A DNA stretch of 64,000 nucleotides from assembly GCA_017503865.1 (NCBI GenBank), contig JAFVSI010000044.1:1-64000 (forward strand), written 5' to 3'. The notes under the pieces are model-generated. The model saw nothing but the letters and a program-made list of their open reading frames with translations, ran no database searches and had not been told where the DNA came from. This DNA comes from Clostridia bacterium. GTDB taxonomy: Bacteria; Bacillota; Clostridia; Oscillospirales; CAG-272. Position numbers and translations under genes: made by a program. Position 1 is the first letter of the stretch, and every line of letters starts with the position of its first letter. This document shows, one piece after another, positions 15,407-26,990 of the stretch.

Positions 15407-16447
15407 GTGATTTATATTATTACCATTCTTTACGTTCTTGTTGCTTTATTAGTCTTTGGACTCTTAATATTCATTCACGAGCTCGGGCATTTTTTATGTG
15501 CCCGGGCTTGTGGTGTTGGTGTCAAGGAATTTGCAATAGGTATGGGTCCAAAGCTATTCTCTTGGACATCTAAAAAGTATTCGACGGTTTACAGACTCCG
15601 TCTTCTACCTATAGGCGGATTTGTAAGTATGGTTGGTGAGGATGAGGAATCGAGCGAAAACAACGCATTTTGTAATCAAAAGGTATGGAAACGCATTTGC
15701 ATTGTTATAGCAGGACCGCTTATGAATATTCTACTCGGTTTTCTGCTTATGCTCGTGTTGGTAACCGGACAAAAGGCTTTGTACGGAACTACTGTTAATC
15801 ATTTTGGAGAAAATGCTTTAAGTTCTCAAAAACTTGAGATTGGTGACGAGATAGTAAAAATCGGCGACACGCGCGTATTCACGATGAATGATATAATTTA
15901 CGAGGTCATGAATCAAGGATATGAGCCAATTGACGTCACCGTGAAGCGAGACGGTCAAAAGGTTGTGCTTGAGGACGTACCCTTTCCCGTTGTTACCGAT
16001 AACGGAGTTGAATTCGGAGTATATGACTTTATTACGAATCAAGAGAATTCTAATTTTAGAAACTATTTTAAACACGCATATCACCGCTCGGTATCTACAG
16101 TAAAAATGGTTCTTGATTCTATTTTCGATCTATTTGGCGGTCGTTACGGCCTTGAATCGGTCTCAGGTCCTGTAGGTGTAACCGAGGTAATAGTTGAAGC
16201 CGCTCAATCGAGCTTCTATACACTTTTGTACGTTGTAATAGTAATTTCAATAAACCTCGGAGTTTTCAATTTAATTCCATTCCCGGTTCTTGACGGCGGT
16301 AGACTTCTTTTTCTTATACTTGAGGGCATACGAAGAAAGCCTATTAAAAGAGAAGTTGAAAATTTTGTCAATTTTGCGGGAATGATGATTCTTTTTGCAT
16401 TCATGGCATTAGTTATTGTAAAGGATGTTTTTGGACTTTTAAGATGA
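15407..16447 (+). CDS. rseP: Site-2 intramembrane metalloprotease RseP-like
   Basis: A 346-residue M50 protease. The zinc motif HELGH is at residues 24-28 in the first helix and the third-ligand motif NLIPFPVLDGG is near residue 285; a PDZ domain lies between (around 115-190). Family members cut anti-sigma factors and leftover signal peptides in the membrane. No in-frame ATG fits; the GTG at 15407 is the best classical start, but its TGGAG site is only 1 nt away, so initiation at an AUU a few codons later is possible. Its stop overlaps the ispG start (ATGA). Confidence 0.93.
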   Translation: MIYIITILYVLVALLVFGLLIFIHELGHFLCARACGVGVKEFAIGMGPKLFSWTSKKYSTVYRLRLLPIGGFVSMVGEDEESSENNAFCNQKVWKRICIVIAGPLMNILLGFLLMLVLVTGQKALYGTTVNHFGENALSSQKLEIGDEIVKIGDTRVFTMNDIIYEVMNQGYEPIDVTVKRDGQKVVLEDVPFPVVTDNGVEFGVYDFITNQENSNFRNYFKHAYHRSVSTVKMVLDSIFDLFGGRYGLESVSGPVGVTEVIVEAAQSSFYTLLYVVIVISINLGVFNLIPFPVLDGGRLLFLILEGIRRKPIKREVENFVNFAGMMILFAFMALVIVKDVFGLLR

Positions 16448-17523
16448 AATATAACGAAATACGAAGAAATACGAGAAAAGTTAAGGTAGGTAATCTTTTC
16501 CTTGGGGGAGAATCAAAAATCCTCATACAGTCTATGACGAATACAGATCCCCACGACGAAAAGGGCACGATCGAACAAATTTTGGCACTTGAAAAAGCGG
16601 GCTGCGATATAGTTCGTATTACGGTACCTGACCTTGAGGCAGCAGAAATAATCACAAAGATTAAAGATAAGACTAACATACCTATCGTAGCGGATATTCA
16701 TTTTGACTATAAGATTGCTCTGCGTTGTGCGGAGCTTGGATTCGATAAAATCAGAATAAATCCCGGCAATATCGGTGACGAAGAAAAGATTAAGCTTGTA
16801 TGTGACGCTTGCAGTGCTCGAAATATACCTATAAGAATTGGCGTCAACAGCGGTTCTCTTGAAAAGACAATTTTGAAAAAGTATGGCTCTCCTACAGCAG
16901 AAGCTCTTGCAGAATCGGCAATATACAATGCAAAATTACTTGAAAAGTTTGGATTTTACGATATAGTTATTTCAATTAAATCCTCGGATCCGCTAATAAT
17001 GATAGAAGCAAATAGAATTGTTGCGAGCAGATGTGACTATCCATTGCATCTTGGCGTGACTGAAGCGGGTAGTAAGGAGATAGGCTCGATAAAAAGTGCT
17101 ATCGGTATTGGCTCGCTTTTGTGCGACGGCATTGGTGACACTATAAGAGTTTCTCTTACCGACGACCCCATTGAAGAAATATATGCGGCTAAGAGAATTA
17201 TTAATTCCATTGGCTTTGAAGGTCAAAGCGGACTTCAAATAGTTAGCTGCCCAACATGCGGAAGAACAAAGATAGACCTTATTTCGCTCGTATCGAGATT
17301 TGAGGATGCTGCTCGCGAAAACGGTCTTATGGACACTCCCATAAAAGTTGCTTTAATGGGCTGTGCTGTAAACGGACCCGGAGAGGCAAGGGAAGCTGAC
17401 ATCGGGGTTGCAGGTGGAATTGGTGAAGCGTTGTTGTTTAAAAAAGGAACTATTATAAAAAAAATATCTGAGTATGATATCGTTCCGATACTAATCGAGG
17501 AAATCAAAAACAATTTAAATTAA
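16444..17523 (+). CDS. ispG: (E)-4-hydroxy-3-methylbut-2-enyl-diphosphate synthase
   Basis: A 359-residue iron-sulfur enzyme for the penultimate MEP-pathway step, reducing the cyclodiphosphate MEcPP to HMBPP. The N-terminal barrel contains IQSMTNTDPHD and VADIHFDYKIAL; the C-terminal domain has the [4Fe-4S] cysteines in VSCPTCGRTKIDL and GCAVNGPGEA. The length fits the short bacterial form. The gene overlaps rseP by 4 bp. Confidence 0.96.
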   Translation: MKYNEIRRNTRKVKVGNLFLGGESKILIQSMTNTDPHDEKGTIEQILALEKAGCDIVRITVPDLEAAEIITKIKDKTNIPIVADIHFDYKIALRCAELGFDKIRINPGNIGDEEKIKLVCDACSARNIPIRIGVNSGSLEKTILKKYGSPTAEALAESAIYNAKLLEKFGFYDIVISIKSSDPLIMIEANRIVASRCDYPLHLGVTEAGSKEIGSIKSAIGIGSLLCDGIGDTIRVSLTDDPIEEIYAAKRIINSIGFEGQSGLQIVSCPTCGRTKIDLISLVSRFEDAARENGLMDTPIKVALMGCAVNGPGEAREADIGVAGGIGEALLFKKGTIIKKISEYDIVPILIEEIKNNLN

Positions 17524-17534
17524 GAAGAATAAAT

Positions 17535-20500
17535 ATGGAAAAGAATTTTTTAGAGATATTTTCAAAGTATTTACCTCCCGAAGAATACGTTGATATTTTG
17601 CTTTCAGCGTCGAGTATTCGTACAAGAGTAAGTAAAGAAAAAAGAATAATTGAAATAGAAGCTCATTTCCCGAGAATAATACCTAAAAAGACTCTTTACA
17701 ATATACAGGCAGGACTTTGTAAAGCTTACAGTCTAAATTTTGCCAAAATTTTGCCAAAATATCCCGCTGAGTTATTTAACTATGATTACGTTCCTGAAAT
17801 CTTGTGTGAAACAGAAGAAGTTGGAATTGTTGCAAGAGGTTTTTTCTCGGATTACGACTACAAGCTCGACCTTGAAAACAAATATCTTGAGATAGAAATA
17901 CCTTTTGGTATCGGTGGTATAACTCTGCTTGAAGATGCAAGCACACCGAGAGTTATTGAAGCCATAATCAACAGCGAGTTTTCTATTCAAGTGCACGTTA
18001 CAATTTCTCACAAGGAATTTGGCGGTGGCGGTTATAACGATTTTCAAAAGCAAAGACTTGAAGAAATAGACAAGCTTATTCAAAGAGCAGAAAGAGAATA
18101 CTCTGCCTCTTCCCACGCAGACGGCGGTGCTGCTGAGTCGGACAAGCCAAAACTTCCAAGACTTAGGAATATATTAAGTGACGATGCTCAGGTTGAATGG
18201 GTTGACGACACTCACTGCAAGATTGGTGTCAATACGTACGATATAGGTGAGCCTAATTTTTGTCTGGGAAATGAATTTGATATCAAACCTGTAACTATAT
18301 CAAGTTTGTCGAGGTCGGTAGGTAACGTTGTTGTTATTGGAACGGTTTTTTCGTTCAAAAGCGAATTAACACGTAAGGGAGACAAATATAACGTGTCGTT
18401 CGGAATTTTCGACGGCTGTGCTTCAATGTACGTTAAGAATTTCTCATTGTCTCTCGACCAAAATTTAGAGATTTCAGAAATTATAAAGGTCGGAACTTCT
18501 ATTGCCGTCTTTGGATATACAAAGTTTGAAAAAAACGAAACCGACCTATATATTAACTACCAAAATATTGCCATAATATCAAAGATCGAGCGAGTTGACA
18601 ATGCACCTAAAAAGCGTGTTGAGCTTCACTTACATACCGCTATGTCAACAATGGATGCTCTAATTCCGCCTGATGTTGCTGTAAAAACAGCAAAAAAATG
18701 GGGACATCCCGCAGTTGCTATCACAGACCACGGAAATCTTCAAGGATTTCCCGACGCAATGTTAACCGCAGAAAAGTGCGGTATGAAGGTCATTTATGGT
18801 CTTGAATCCTACTTTGTAAACGATACTTCGAGTGCTATTTACGGAGAGTATAACGGCGATTTTGATAACGAGTTTATTGTTTTCGATATTGAAACAACCG
18901 GTCTCTCGCAGGAAAACTGTAAGATCACTGAAATAGGTGCGGTTAAAATAAAATGCGGTAAGGTTATTGATAGGTTCAGTGTGTTTGTTAATCCCGAACT
19001 TCCTATTCCCGAGGATATCGTTAAACTTACAGGTATAACAGATGAAATGGTAGCCGATGCCGAGAAAATAGACACCGTATTGCCTAAGTTTCTTGATTTT
19101 ATCGGTGACAGACTGTTGATTGCTCATAACGCACTTTTTGATACAGGATTTATTCGTGCCGCAGCGAAATCTCTCGGTTTGCCATTTGAAAACAGTTTTC
19201 TTGATACTGTTGCTCTTTCAAGATATTTGAATCCGAGTCTTAAATCTCATAAGCTTGACGCTCTTGCTAAGTTTTATGAGCTTGGCGACTTTAACCATCA
19301 CAGAGCTTGTGATGATGCCGAAATGCTTTCGCTTATCTTCTTCAAGATGACCGAGGCACTGTCAAATCTTGATATCAACAACTTCTCAATGCTTAAAACT
19401 GAGATGAGTGCAAAGACTAATCCCATTGCACTAAAACCGTATCATCAGATCATTCTTGTTAAGAATGCAGTCGGTCTTAAAAATCTTTACAAGCTCGTTT
19501 CAAAGAGCTTCCTTGAATATTACGGTAGCGTTGGACGGGCAAAAAAGGTTCCACGTATTCCTAAAACAGAGCTTGAAAAACACCGTGAAGGTTTAATAAT
19601 CGGATCTGCTTGTGAAGCAGGTGAGCTTTTCACGGCAATTCTTGAAAACAGACCTGATAAAGATATTGAGAATATCGTCTCATTTTATGATTATCTCGAA
19701 ATACAGCCTATTTGTAACAACCGCTTCTTAGTAAATGAGGGCAAGGTCGCTAACGATGACGGACTTCGTGATTTAAATAGAAGAATAGTGGCACTCGGTG
19801 AAAAATACAAAAAACCCGTTGTTGCCACCTGTGACGCACATTTCTTAAATAAAGAAGATGAGATAAACAGAAAAATAATACTTTCAAGTATGAAGTTCTC
19901 GGATGCAGACAGAGATATAAATCTCTATTATCGCACGACCGAAGAAATGCTTGAGGAATTTGCTTATCTTGGCGAAGAAAAGGCATACGAGGTCGTTGTT
20001 ACAAACACTAATCTTATTGCCGATATGATCGACTACGTAAGGCCTATTCCTAAGGGAGCTTTTACTCCTAAAATGGACGGAGCGGAAGAAGATCTGCAAA
20101 AGCTGTGTTGGGACAAGGCTCATAGCATGTACGGTGACGATTTACCCGAAATAGTTGAAAAAAGGCTTGAAAAAGAGCTTACTTCGATTATCAAAAACGG
20201 GTTTGCCGTGCTTTATATGATTGCCCAAAAGCTTGTTTGGTACAGTGAAAAGCAGGGTTATCTTGTTGGTTCAAGAGGCTCGGTCGGCTCCTCATTCGTT
20301 GCAACAATGGCGGGCATTTCAGAAGTTAATCCTTTGCCAGCACACTATTATTGCCCGAATTGCAGATATTCTGATTTTGAAACGGGTAAAGCATACGGCT
20401 CCGGCTTTGACATGCCCGACAAGACCTGTCCGGTTTGCGGAACAAAGCTTAACGCAGACGGACACAATATACCTTTTGAGACCTTCCTTGGATTCTACGG

Positions 20501-21938
20501 AGATAAATCACCCGATATAGACCTTAACTTCTCGGGTGACGTGCAAGGACGAGTACACAAATACACGGAAGAACTTTTTGGTTCTGAAAACGTTTTCAGA
20601 GCGGGTACTATAGGCACGCTTGCTGATAAAACGGCTTATGGCTCTATCCTTAACTACTTTGAGCAAAAAGGTGTTAGCATTAGTGAGTCTGAGATGGAAC
20701 GACTTATGATAACATGTCTTGGAGTTAAGAAGAATACAGGACAGCACCCGGGCGGTATAATCGTTATCCCGCGTGAGTATGATGTTTACGATTTTACACC
20801 CGTTCAGTATCCTGCCGAAGATCCAACCAAAAATGTCTTTACAACTCACTTTGCGTTCTCATATCTTCACGATACTATTTTGAAACTTGATGAACTTGGA
20901 CACGAAATTCCTACCAAATATAAGTATCTCGAGACCTTCACGAATACGAGCGTTCTCGATGTTCCAATGAATAATAAAGCCGTTTACGATCTTTTTGTAT
21001 CCACCAAACCGCTTCAGGTATCTCCCGAGGATATTGACTGTAATACAGGAACTTACGGGCTTCCCGAATTTGGCACCAATTTCGTTATAAAGATGCTTGA
21101 AGAGGCAAGACCGCAAACCTTTGCCGACCTTTTGCAGATTTCGGGACTCTCGCACGGAACTGACGTATGGACAGGTAACGCACAGGAGCTTATTAAAAAT
21201 GGCACCTGTGACATATCAAAGGTAATAGGATGTCGAGACAACATAATGAACGACCTTATTCGTTACGGTCTTGAAAACGCAACCTCGTTTAAAATAATGG
21301 AGTCTGTAAGAAAGGGAAGAGGACTTAACCCCGATTGGGAAGCATTGATGCGTGAAAAAAATGTTCCGGAATGGTATATTGATTCGTGTAAAAAGATAAA
21401 ATATATGTTCCCGAAGGCTCACGCAGCAGCTTACGTTATGTCTGCAATCAGACTTGGCTGGTATAAGGTACACAAGCCTATTGCGTACTACTGTGCAATG
21501 TTTACAGTTGCTTCCGATGATTTTGATGCAGAGCTTGTTTCGGGTGGCAGACCAAAGGTCGTCGCTTACATTAAGGATATAGAGAAGAAGATTAAAGACA
21601 GAACGGTTACTCAAAAAGAGAAAAACTCTCTTTCGGTTATCAAGCTTATAAACGAAGCTATGTCTCGAGGAATCAAATTTCTTCCTATTGACCTTGAAAG
21701 GTCGGATTCCTTTAAGTTTATTCCTGAAGAAAAGGGTATTCGTATGCCATTTTCATCACTCAACGGTCTTGGCGATTCTGCTGCCGAAAACATAATTAAG
21801 GCAAGAGAGGAAGAACCTATTTTTTCCGTCGAGGACCTTCAAAAGAGAGCGGGCCTTTCTAAAAAGGTCATTGAGGTACTCCGCAAAATGGGAGTTCTCG
21901 ACTCGCTGAGTGAAACCGATCAGCTTTCATTCTTTTAA
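17535..21938 (+). CDS. polC: DNA polymerase III alpha subunit, PolC type
   Basis: A 1467-residue replicative polymerase of low-GC Gram-positives. In order: N-terminal domain; OB fold around residues 255-350; first PHP part with VELHLHTAMSTMDALI near 362; inserted DEDD 3'-5' proofreading exonuclease starting FIVFDIETTGLS near 449; second PHP part; a zinc-binding segment with CPNC and CPVC near 940-980; the palm with PDIDLNFSGDVQGRVHKY near 1000; and C-terminal fingers. It ends the pyrH-to-polC cluster, 11 bp after ispG. A DnaE-type polymerase is encoded at 58844, matching the two-polymerase replisome of Firmicutes. Confidence 0.97.
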   Translation: MEKNFLEIFSKYLPPEEYVDILLSASSIRTRVSKEKRIIEIEAHFPRIIPKKTLYNIQAGLCKAYSLNFAKILPKYPAELFNYDYVPEILCETEEVGIVARGFFSDYDYKLDLENKYLEIEIPFGIGGITLLEDASTPRVIEAIINSEFSIQVHVTISHKEFGGGGYNDFQKQRLEEIDKLIQRAEREYSASSHADGGAAESDKPKLPRLRNILSDDAQVEWVDDTHCKIGVNTYDIGEPNFCLGNEFDIKPVTISSLSRSVGNVVVIGTVFSFKSELTRKGDKYNVSFGIFDGCASMYVKNFSLSLDQNLEISEIIKVGTSIAVFGYTKFEKNETDLYINYQNIAIISKIERVDNAPKKRVELHLHTAMSTMDALIPPDVAVKTAKKWGHPAVAITDHGNLQGFPDAMLTAEKCGMKVIYGLESYFVNDTSSAIYGEYNGDFDNEFIVFDIETTGLSQENCKITEIGAVKIKCGKVIDRFSVFVNPELPIPEDIVKLTGITDEMVADAEKIDTVLPKFLDFIGDRLLIAHNALFDTGFIRAAAKSLGLPFENSFLDTVALSRYLNPSLKSHKLDALAKFYELGDFNHHRACDDAEMLSLIFFKMTEALSNLDINNFSMLKTEMSAKTNPIALKPYHQIILVKNAVGLKNLYKLVSKSFLEYYGSVGRAKKVPRIPKTELEKHREGLIIGSACEAGELFTAILENRPDKDIENIVSFYDYLEIQPICNNRFLVNEGKVANDDGLRDLNRRIVALGEKYKKPVVATCDAHFLNKEDEINRKIILSSMKFSDADRDINLYYRTTEEMLEEFAYLGEEKAYEVVVTNTNLIADMIDYVRPIPKGAFTPKMDGAEEDLQKLCWDKAHSMYGDDLPEIVEKRLEKELTSIIKNGFAVLYMIAQKLVWYSEKQGYLVGSRGSVGSSFVATMAGISEVNPLPAHYYCPNCRYSDFETGKAYGSGFDMPDKTCPVCGTKLNADGHNIPFETFLGFYGDKSPDIDLNFSGDVQGRVHKYTEELFGSENVFRAGTIGTLADKTAYGSILNYFEQKGVSISESEMERLMITCLGVKKNTGQHPGGIIVIPREYDVYDFTPVQYPAEDPTKNVFTTHFAFSYLHDTILKLDELGHEIPTKYKYLETFTNTSVLDVPMNNKAVYDLFVSTKPLQVSPEDIDCNTGTYGLPEFGTNFVIKMLEEARPQTFADLLQISGLSHGTDVWTGNAQELIKNGTCDISKVIGCRDNIMNDLIRYGLENATSFKIMESVRKGRGLNPDWEALMREKNVPEWYIDSCKKIKYMFPKAHAAAYVMSAIRLGWYKVHKPIAYYCAMFTVASDDFDAELVSGGRPKVVAYIKDIEKKIKDRTVTQKEKNSLSVIKLINEAMSRGIKFLPIDLERSDSFKFIPEEKGIRMPFSSLNGLGDSAAENIIKAREEEPIFSVEDLQKRAGLSKKVIEVLRKMGVLDSLSETDQLSFF

Positions 21939-21965
21939 ATAATACTAAAACGAAAGGAGCAAACA

Positions 21966-23978
21966 ATGCCTGACAAGTTTATTCTGCATTCAAAATATGA
22001 GCCAACAGGTGATCAGCCCGAGGCTATAAAAAAGCTTGTAGAGGGGATCAAGAGCGGAAAAAAGAATCAAACCCTTCTCGGTGTTACGGGTTCGGGAAAA
22101 ACCTTTACTATGGCAAATGTTATTGCCGAGATTAACAGGCCTACACTCGTTCTCGCACATAACAAAACACTCGCAGCACAGCTTTGCTCCGAATTTCGTG
22201 AGTTCTTTCCCGAAAATGCGGTCGAGTACTTCGTCTCTTATTACGATTATTATCAGCCTGAAGCCTATATACCGGGAAAGGATATGTATATCGAGAAGGA
22301 TGCGATGATAAATGAGGAAATCGATATGCTACGTCACAGTGCTACTTCCTCGCTGTTTGAGAGACGTGATGTGATTATCGTCGCAAGTGTTTCCTGCATT
22401 TATTCTCTTGGTGATCCTCAGGAATACAAGGATCTCGTTATCGCACTTCGTCCCGGTCTTGAAATTTCTCGCGACGAGCTTGTGAAAAATCTCGTTAGAA
22501 TAAGCTACGACAGAAACGATCTTTCACTCGAAAGAAATAAGTTCAGAGTTCGCGGCGACACCGTCGAAATAATCCCTTCCGATATGAATGACAAGGCTAT
22601 TCGCGTGGAATTTTTCGGTGATGAGATCGATAGAGTTTCTGAAATCAACATCGTCACGGGTGACGTTATCCGATCTCTAATTTATTGTCCTATCCATCCC
22701 GCAACTCACTATGCCGTTTCAGATGAAAAGCGAGAAAAAGCTCTTAAGGAAATTTTTGATGAAATGATTGAACGCAGTGAATTCTTCCGTTCAAACGGGC
22801 AGCTTATAGAAGCACAAAGAATTGAGGAGAGAGTTAAATACGATATTGAGATGCTCCGCGAGGTAGGCTTTTGTTCAGGCGTTGAAAACTATTCAAGAGT
22901 GCTTTCGGGTAGAGAGCCGGGCTCGACACCTTACACACTTCTTGATTATTTTCCTGATGATTTCGTATTGTTTGTAGATGAATCACACGTTACCTTACCT
23001 CAAGTCAAAGGAATGAGCGGCGGAGACACGGCAAGAAAGAAAAATCTTATCGATTACGGATTCCGGTTGCCTTCTGCTTACGATAACCGACCACTATATT
23101 TCGAAGAATTTGAATCTAAAATTCATCAAACTGTATTCGTTTCAGCTACACCGGGAGACTATGAAGCAGAGCATTCCGAACAAACAGTTGAACAAATCAT
23201 TCGTCCAACCGGTCTTGTTGATCCCGAAATCGTAGTTCGTCCCGTTGAAGGGCAGGTCGACGATCTTATTGGTGAAATAAGACTTAGAGTTGAGAAAAAC
23301 GAGAGAGTCCTTGTTACAACACTTACAAGAAGTATGGCGGAGGACCTTACGGAGTATCTCGAAAACAACTCTATAAAGGTAAGATATATTCATTTTAACG
23401 TCGATACCATGGAGCGTATCGAAATAATCAGAGACCTTCGACTCGGTAAATTTGACGTGCTTGTCGGTATCAATCTGCTCCGTGAAGGTCTTGATATTCC
23501 TGAGGTATCCCTTGTTGCTATTCTTGATGCTGACAAAGAAGGCTTTCTAAGAGCTGAGCGAAGCCTTATACAGACTATTGGTAGAGCTGCAAGAAACGCT
23601 GAAGGTAAGGTTATTATGTACGCTGATACAGTTACAGGATCTATGGAGAGAGCCATAGCCGAGACTAACCGAAGACGCGATATTCAGCAGAAGTATAACG
23701 AAGAACACGGTATAATTCCCAAAACTATTGTTAAGGGAATACGCGATCTTATTGAGATCGAACGTGATGATTCTGCGACTAAGAAGCTTGAATCCAAAAA
23801 GATGAATCCTTCAAAGATGTCAAAGTCTGAAATAGACAAGCTAATTGATGACCTCACCAAGAAAATGAGAGAAGCATCAAGAAGGCTTGAGTTTGAAGAA
23901 GCGGCGTTCATTAGAGATAAAATTGGTGAGCTTCGTGCTGAACTTGAAAAAAACAGCCGTATAAAGAAAAGGAAATAA
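21966..23978 (+). CDS. uvrB: Excinuclease ABC subunit B
   Basis: A 670-residue damage-verifying helicase of nucleotide excision repair. Walker A is [10 protein letters not shown] near residue 40, the [12 protein letters not shown] block marks the damage-probing beta-hairpin, the Walker B region is [12 protein letters not shown], the helicase motif is QTIGRAARN and the C-terminal UVR coiled coil ([11 protein letters not shown]) contacts UvrC. A strong AAAGGAG site precedes the ATG. uvrA follows 9 bp later, so the two are co-transcribed. Confidence 0.97.
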   Translation: MPDKFILHSKYEPTGDQPEAIKKLVEGIKSGKKNQTLLGVTGSGKTFTMANVIAEINRPTLVLAHNKTLAAQLCSEFREFFPENAVEYFVSYYDYYQPEAYIPGKDMYIEKDAMINEEIDMLRHSATSSLFERRDVIIVASVSCIYSLGDPQEYKDLVIALRPGLEISRDELVKNLVRISYDRNDLSLERNKFRVRGDTVEIIPSDMNDKAIRVEFFGDEIDRVSEINIVTGDVIRSLIYCPIHPATHYAVSDEKREKALKEIFDEMIERSEFFRSNGQLIEAQRIEERVKYDIEMLREVGFCSGVENYSRVLSGREPGSTPYTLLDYFPDDFVLFVDESHVTLPQVKGMSGGDTARKKNLIDYGFRLPSAYDNRPLYFEEFESKIHQTVFVSATPGDYEAEHSEQTVEQIIRPTGLVDPEIVVRPVEGQVDDLIGEIRLRVEKNERVLVTTLTRSMAEDLTEYLENNSIKVRYIHFNVDTMERIEIIRDLRLGKFDVLVGINLLREGLDIPEVSLVAILDADKEGFLRAERSLIQTIGRAARNAEGKVIMYADTVTGSMERAIAETNRRRDIQQKYNEEHGIIPKTIVKGIRDLIEIERDDSATKKLESKKMNPSKMSKSEIDKLIDDLTKKMREASRRLEFEEAAFIRDKIGELRAELEKNSRIKKRK

Positions 23979-23987
23979 AAAGAAAAT

Positions 23988-26816
23988 ATGGCAAACAACA
24001 TTATTATTAAAGGAGCAAGAGAGAATAATCTAAAAAACCTAAGCCTTGAGATACCAAGGGATAAGCTTGTTATATTTACAGGTCTATCGGGATCGGGTAA
24101 ATCCTCACTTGCATTCGATACAATTTATGCAGAGGCACATAGAAGATTCGTCGAATCCTTATCGTCGTACGCCCGTCAGTTTTTAGGTCAGATGGACAAG
24201 CCCGATATTGATTTGATCGAGGGATTATCTCCTGCAATTTCGATAGATCAAAAAACAACCTCTAAAAATCCCCGTTCAACTGTCGGTACTGTTACCGAAA
24301 TATATGACTATCTACGTCTGCTTTACGCTCGTGTCGGCATTCCACACTGTCCTATATGCGGAAAAGAAATAAGAAGTCAGAACGTTGACGACATTATAGA
24401 TAAGATAATGGAATTTCCAGAGGGTGAGCGTTTTATGGTGCTTGCCCCAATTGTCCGTGCTAAGAAGGGAAGACACGAAAAGGTTTTTACCGAGGCAAAA
24501 AAGAACGGTTACGTTCGTGTAAGAGTTGACGGCTATATTTACGATTTGACAGAAGAAATCGAGCTTGACAAGAATCTCAAGCATAACATAGAAGTAATCG
24601 TAGACCGTCTTGTAATTCGCGGTGATATTCGCTCACGTCTGTCAGACTCTGTTGAAAATGCACTCGGGTTGGCAGAAGGAAATCTTCTTATTGTTACTGT
24701 TCCGCGTGAGGGAGAGTCAAAAGAATACTCTTTCTCCCAAAATTATGCTTGTGAAGAGCACGGAATTTCTTTTGGTGAACTTGAACCTCGAATGTTCTCG
24801 TTCAACAACCCTGCCGGTGCTTGTTCTCATTGTGCAGGTCTCGGTCAAATGCGTAAGGTCGCAGTTGAACGATTGATTCCCGACAAATCTCTTTCTTTAC
24901 GCAAAGGTGCTATCGCTGTTAACGGCTTCAAAACCTTAGAGGAGGAAAGCTGGAACGGTCCTTTGTTTGCAGCTGTCGCACAAAAATACGGTTTTTCGCT
25001 TGATACTCCTATAGAAGAGCTTACCGAAGAACAAATGCAAATTCTTTACTACGGTACAGGTAATGAACTGTATGACATCGTTAGATATTTTGCTAAAGAG
25101 GCACATCACCAAAAGGCACGCTTCGAAGGACTTGTGCCTATGCTTGAAGCGAGAATGATGCAGGGCTCTGCTGAGGAGTATTATGAGCAATTTGTTGAGG
25201 AAGCTCCTTGTCCAAGGTGTGACGGTAAACGGCTTTCACAACAAATACTGTCCGTTACTGTCGGTGGAGTTAACATAAGCGATTTTTGTGCTATGTCAGT
25301 TGAAAAAGAACTTGAGTTTATTAACAGTCTTAGGTTCAATCAAAGCGAAATGATTATTTCCTCGGAAATAATCAAGGAAATCAAGAGCAGACTTGGATTT
25401 CTTGTTAGCGTTGGTCTTGATTATTTGACACTTTCACGTTCTGCAGGCACTCTCTCGGGCGGTGAAGCACAAAGAATACGCCTTGCTACTCAAATCGGTT
25501 CTTCTCTTATGGGTGTTATTTACATTCTCGACGAGCCGAGCATAGGGCTCCATCAAAGAGACAATTCTAAGCTTATAGCAACACTTAAGAGGCTTCGTGA
25601 CCTCGGAAATACCGTTGTTGTTGTAGAACACGATGAAGAGACAATGGCTGAATCCGACTATATCGTTGATATTGGTCCCGGTGCAGGTGTTCACGGTGGC
25701 GAGATAGTTGCACAGGGAACACCACGTGAAGTTATGGATAACGAGGCGTCGATAACCGGTGCATACCTATCGGGACGTAAGAAAATCAGGATTCCTGCAA
25801 ACCGCAGAAAAGGTAACGGCAATTTTCTATCCGTTAAAGGTGCACGCGAGCACAATCTTAAGAATATTAACGTTGATATTCCGCTTGGTTGCTTTGTGTG
25901 TGTCACAGGTGTTTCGGGTTCTGGAAAATCATCGCTTGTAAACGGTGTAATCAACCCTGTTCTTTCTTATAAGCTTAACGGTGCCGCAAGATTTGCAAAC
26001 GGCTATGACCGCATTGAAGGAATTTCTAATCTTGATAAAGTAATTGACATTGATCAAAGCCCGATTGGTAGAACTCCACGATCAAATCCTGCAACCTACA
26101 CGGGTGTATTCAGTGACATTAGAGACCTTTTTGGACGTACAGCTGACGCAAATGCACGCGGTTATAAATCCGGAAGATTTTCCTTTAACGTTAAAGGCGG
26201 CCGTTGCGAAGCTTGCGAGGGCGACGGTGTAAGAAAAATCGAGATGCATTTTCTCCCCGACGTTTACGTAACTTGTGACGTTTGTAAGGGGAAGAGGTAC
26301 AACAAGGATACTCTTGAAGTTAAATATAAAGGTAAGAACATTGCAGACGTTCTCGATATGACTGTTGAAGAAGGCGTTAGCTTTTTTGACGGATTACCAA
26401 AAATTCGTGAAAAGCTAAAAACTTTATATGACGTTGGACTTGGATATATTAAGCTCGGTCAATCATCAACAACGCTTTCGGGCGGTGAAGCTCAACGAGT
26501 AAAGCTTGCTACCGAGCTTTCGAGAAGAAGCACAGGAAAAACGCTTTATATTCTCGACGAACCTACTACAGGACTTCACACAGCTGACGTAGCAAAGCTT
26601 ATTGATATACTTCAAAGACTCGTTGAGGGCGGAAATTCTGTCCTTGTTATCGAGCATAATCTTGACGTTATTAAAACAGCTGATTATATCATTGACCTTG
26701 GTCCTGAAGGTGGGGAGAACGGCGGAACGGTTGTTGCGAAGGGAACACCCGAAGAAGTTTCAAGAGTTCCATTTTCCTATACTGGACAATATTTGAAAAA
26801 AATATTGAATAAATAA
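23988..26816 (+). CDS. uvrA: Excinuclease ABC subunit A
   Basis: A 942-residue damage-recognition ATPase of nucleotide excision repair with two ABC cassettes. The first Walker A is [14 protein letters not shown] near residue 32 and the second [13 protein letters not shown] near 640; the paired signatures are [12 protein letters not shown] and [12 protein letters not shown]. Zinc sites are visible as CEEH with CSHC near 260-280, and CEACEGDG with CDVCKGKRY near 740-765. The length is typical. An intrinsic terminator follows at 26825. Confidence 0.97.
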   Translation: MANNIIIKGARENNLKNLSLEIPRDKLVIFTGLSGSGKSSLAFDTIYAEAHRRFVESLSSYARQFLGQMDKPDIDLIEGLSPAISIDQKTTSKNPRSTVGTVTEIYDYLRLLYARVGIPHCPICGKEIRSQNVDDIIDKIMEFPEGERFMVLAPIVRAKKGRHEKVFTEAKKNGYVRVRVDGYIYDLTEEIELDKNLKHNIEVIVDRLVIRGDIRSRLSDSVENALGLAEGNLLIVTVPREGESKEYSFSQNYACEEHGISFGELEPRMFSFNNPAGACSHCAGLGQMRKVAVERLIPDKSLSLRKGAIAVNGFKTLEEESWNGPLFAAVAQKYGFSLDTPIEELTEEQMQILYYGTGNELYDIVRYFAKEAHHQKARFEGLVPMLEARMMQGSAEEYYEQFVEEAPCPRCDGKRLSQQILSVTVGGVNISDFCAMSVEKELEFINSLRFNQSEMIISSEIIKEIKSRLGFLVSVGLDYLTLSRSAGTLSGGEAQRIRLATQIGSSLMGVIYILDEPSIGLHQRDNSKLIATLKRLRDLGNTVVVVEHDEETMAESDYIVDIGPGAGVHGGEIVAQGTPREVMDNEASITGAYLSGRKKIRIPANRRKGNGNFLSVKGAREHNLKNINVDIPLGCFVCVTGVSGSGKSSLVNGVINPVLSYKLNGAARFANGYDRIEGISNLDKVIDIDQSPIGRTPRSNPATYTGVFSDIRDLFGRTADANARGYKSGRFSFNVKGGRCEACEGDGVRKIEMHFLPDVYVTCDVCKGKRYNKDTLEVKYKGKNIADVLDMTVEEGVSFFDGLPKIREKLKTLYDVGLGYIKLGQSSTTLSGGEAQRVKLATELSRRSTGKTLYILDEPTTGLHTADVAKLIDILQRLVEGGNSVLVIEHNLDVIKTADYIIDLGPEGGENGGTVVAKGTPEEVSRVPFSYTGQYLKKILNK

Positions 26817-26824
26817 GTTGTTTG

Positions 26825-26866
26825 GAGTGCATATTTGCATATTTATACGAATATGCACTCTTTTTA
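26825..26866 (+). terminator. Terminator of uvrBA
   Basis: An 11-bp perfect stem (GAGTGCATATT with AATATGCACTC) and a 14-nt loop followed by TTTTTATT, 8 bp after the uvrA stop. Confidence 0.85.
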
Positions 26867-26919
26867 TTCAGCGTTTAAAAAAATATTTGAATTTTTATGC
26901 AAAAATTTTCAAAAAACTA

Positions 26920-26948
26920 TTGACAAATAAAAATAAAGGTTGTATAAT
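26920..26948 (+). promoter_or_regulatory. Promoter of the second amino-acid ABC operon
   Basis: Perfect TTGACA (26920-26925) and TATAAT (26943-26948) with a 17-bp spacer, 42 bp before the lipoprotein start. Confidence 0.88.
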
Positions 26949-26990
26949 CCACTCATAGAAAATAATTTTTTACATAAGGAGAACAAAAAA

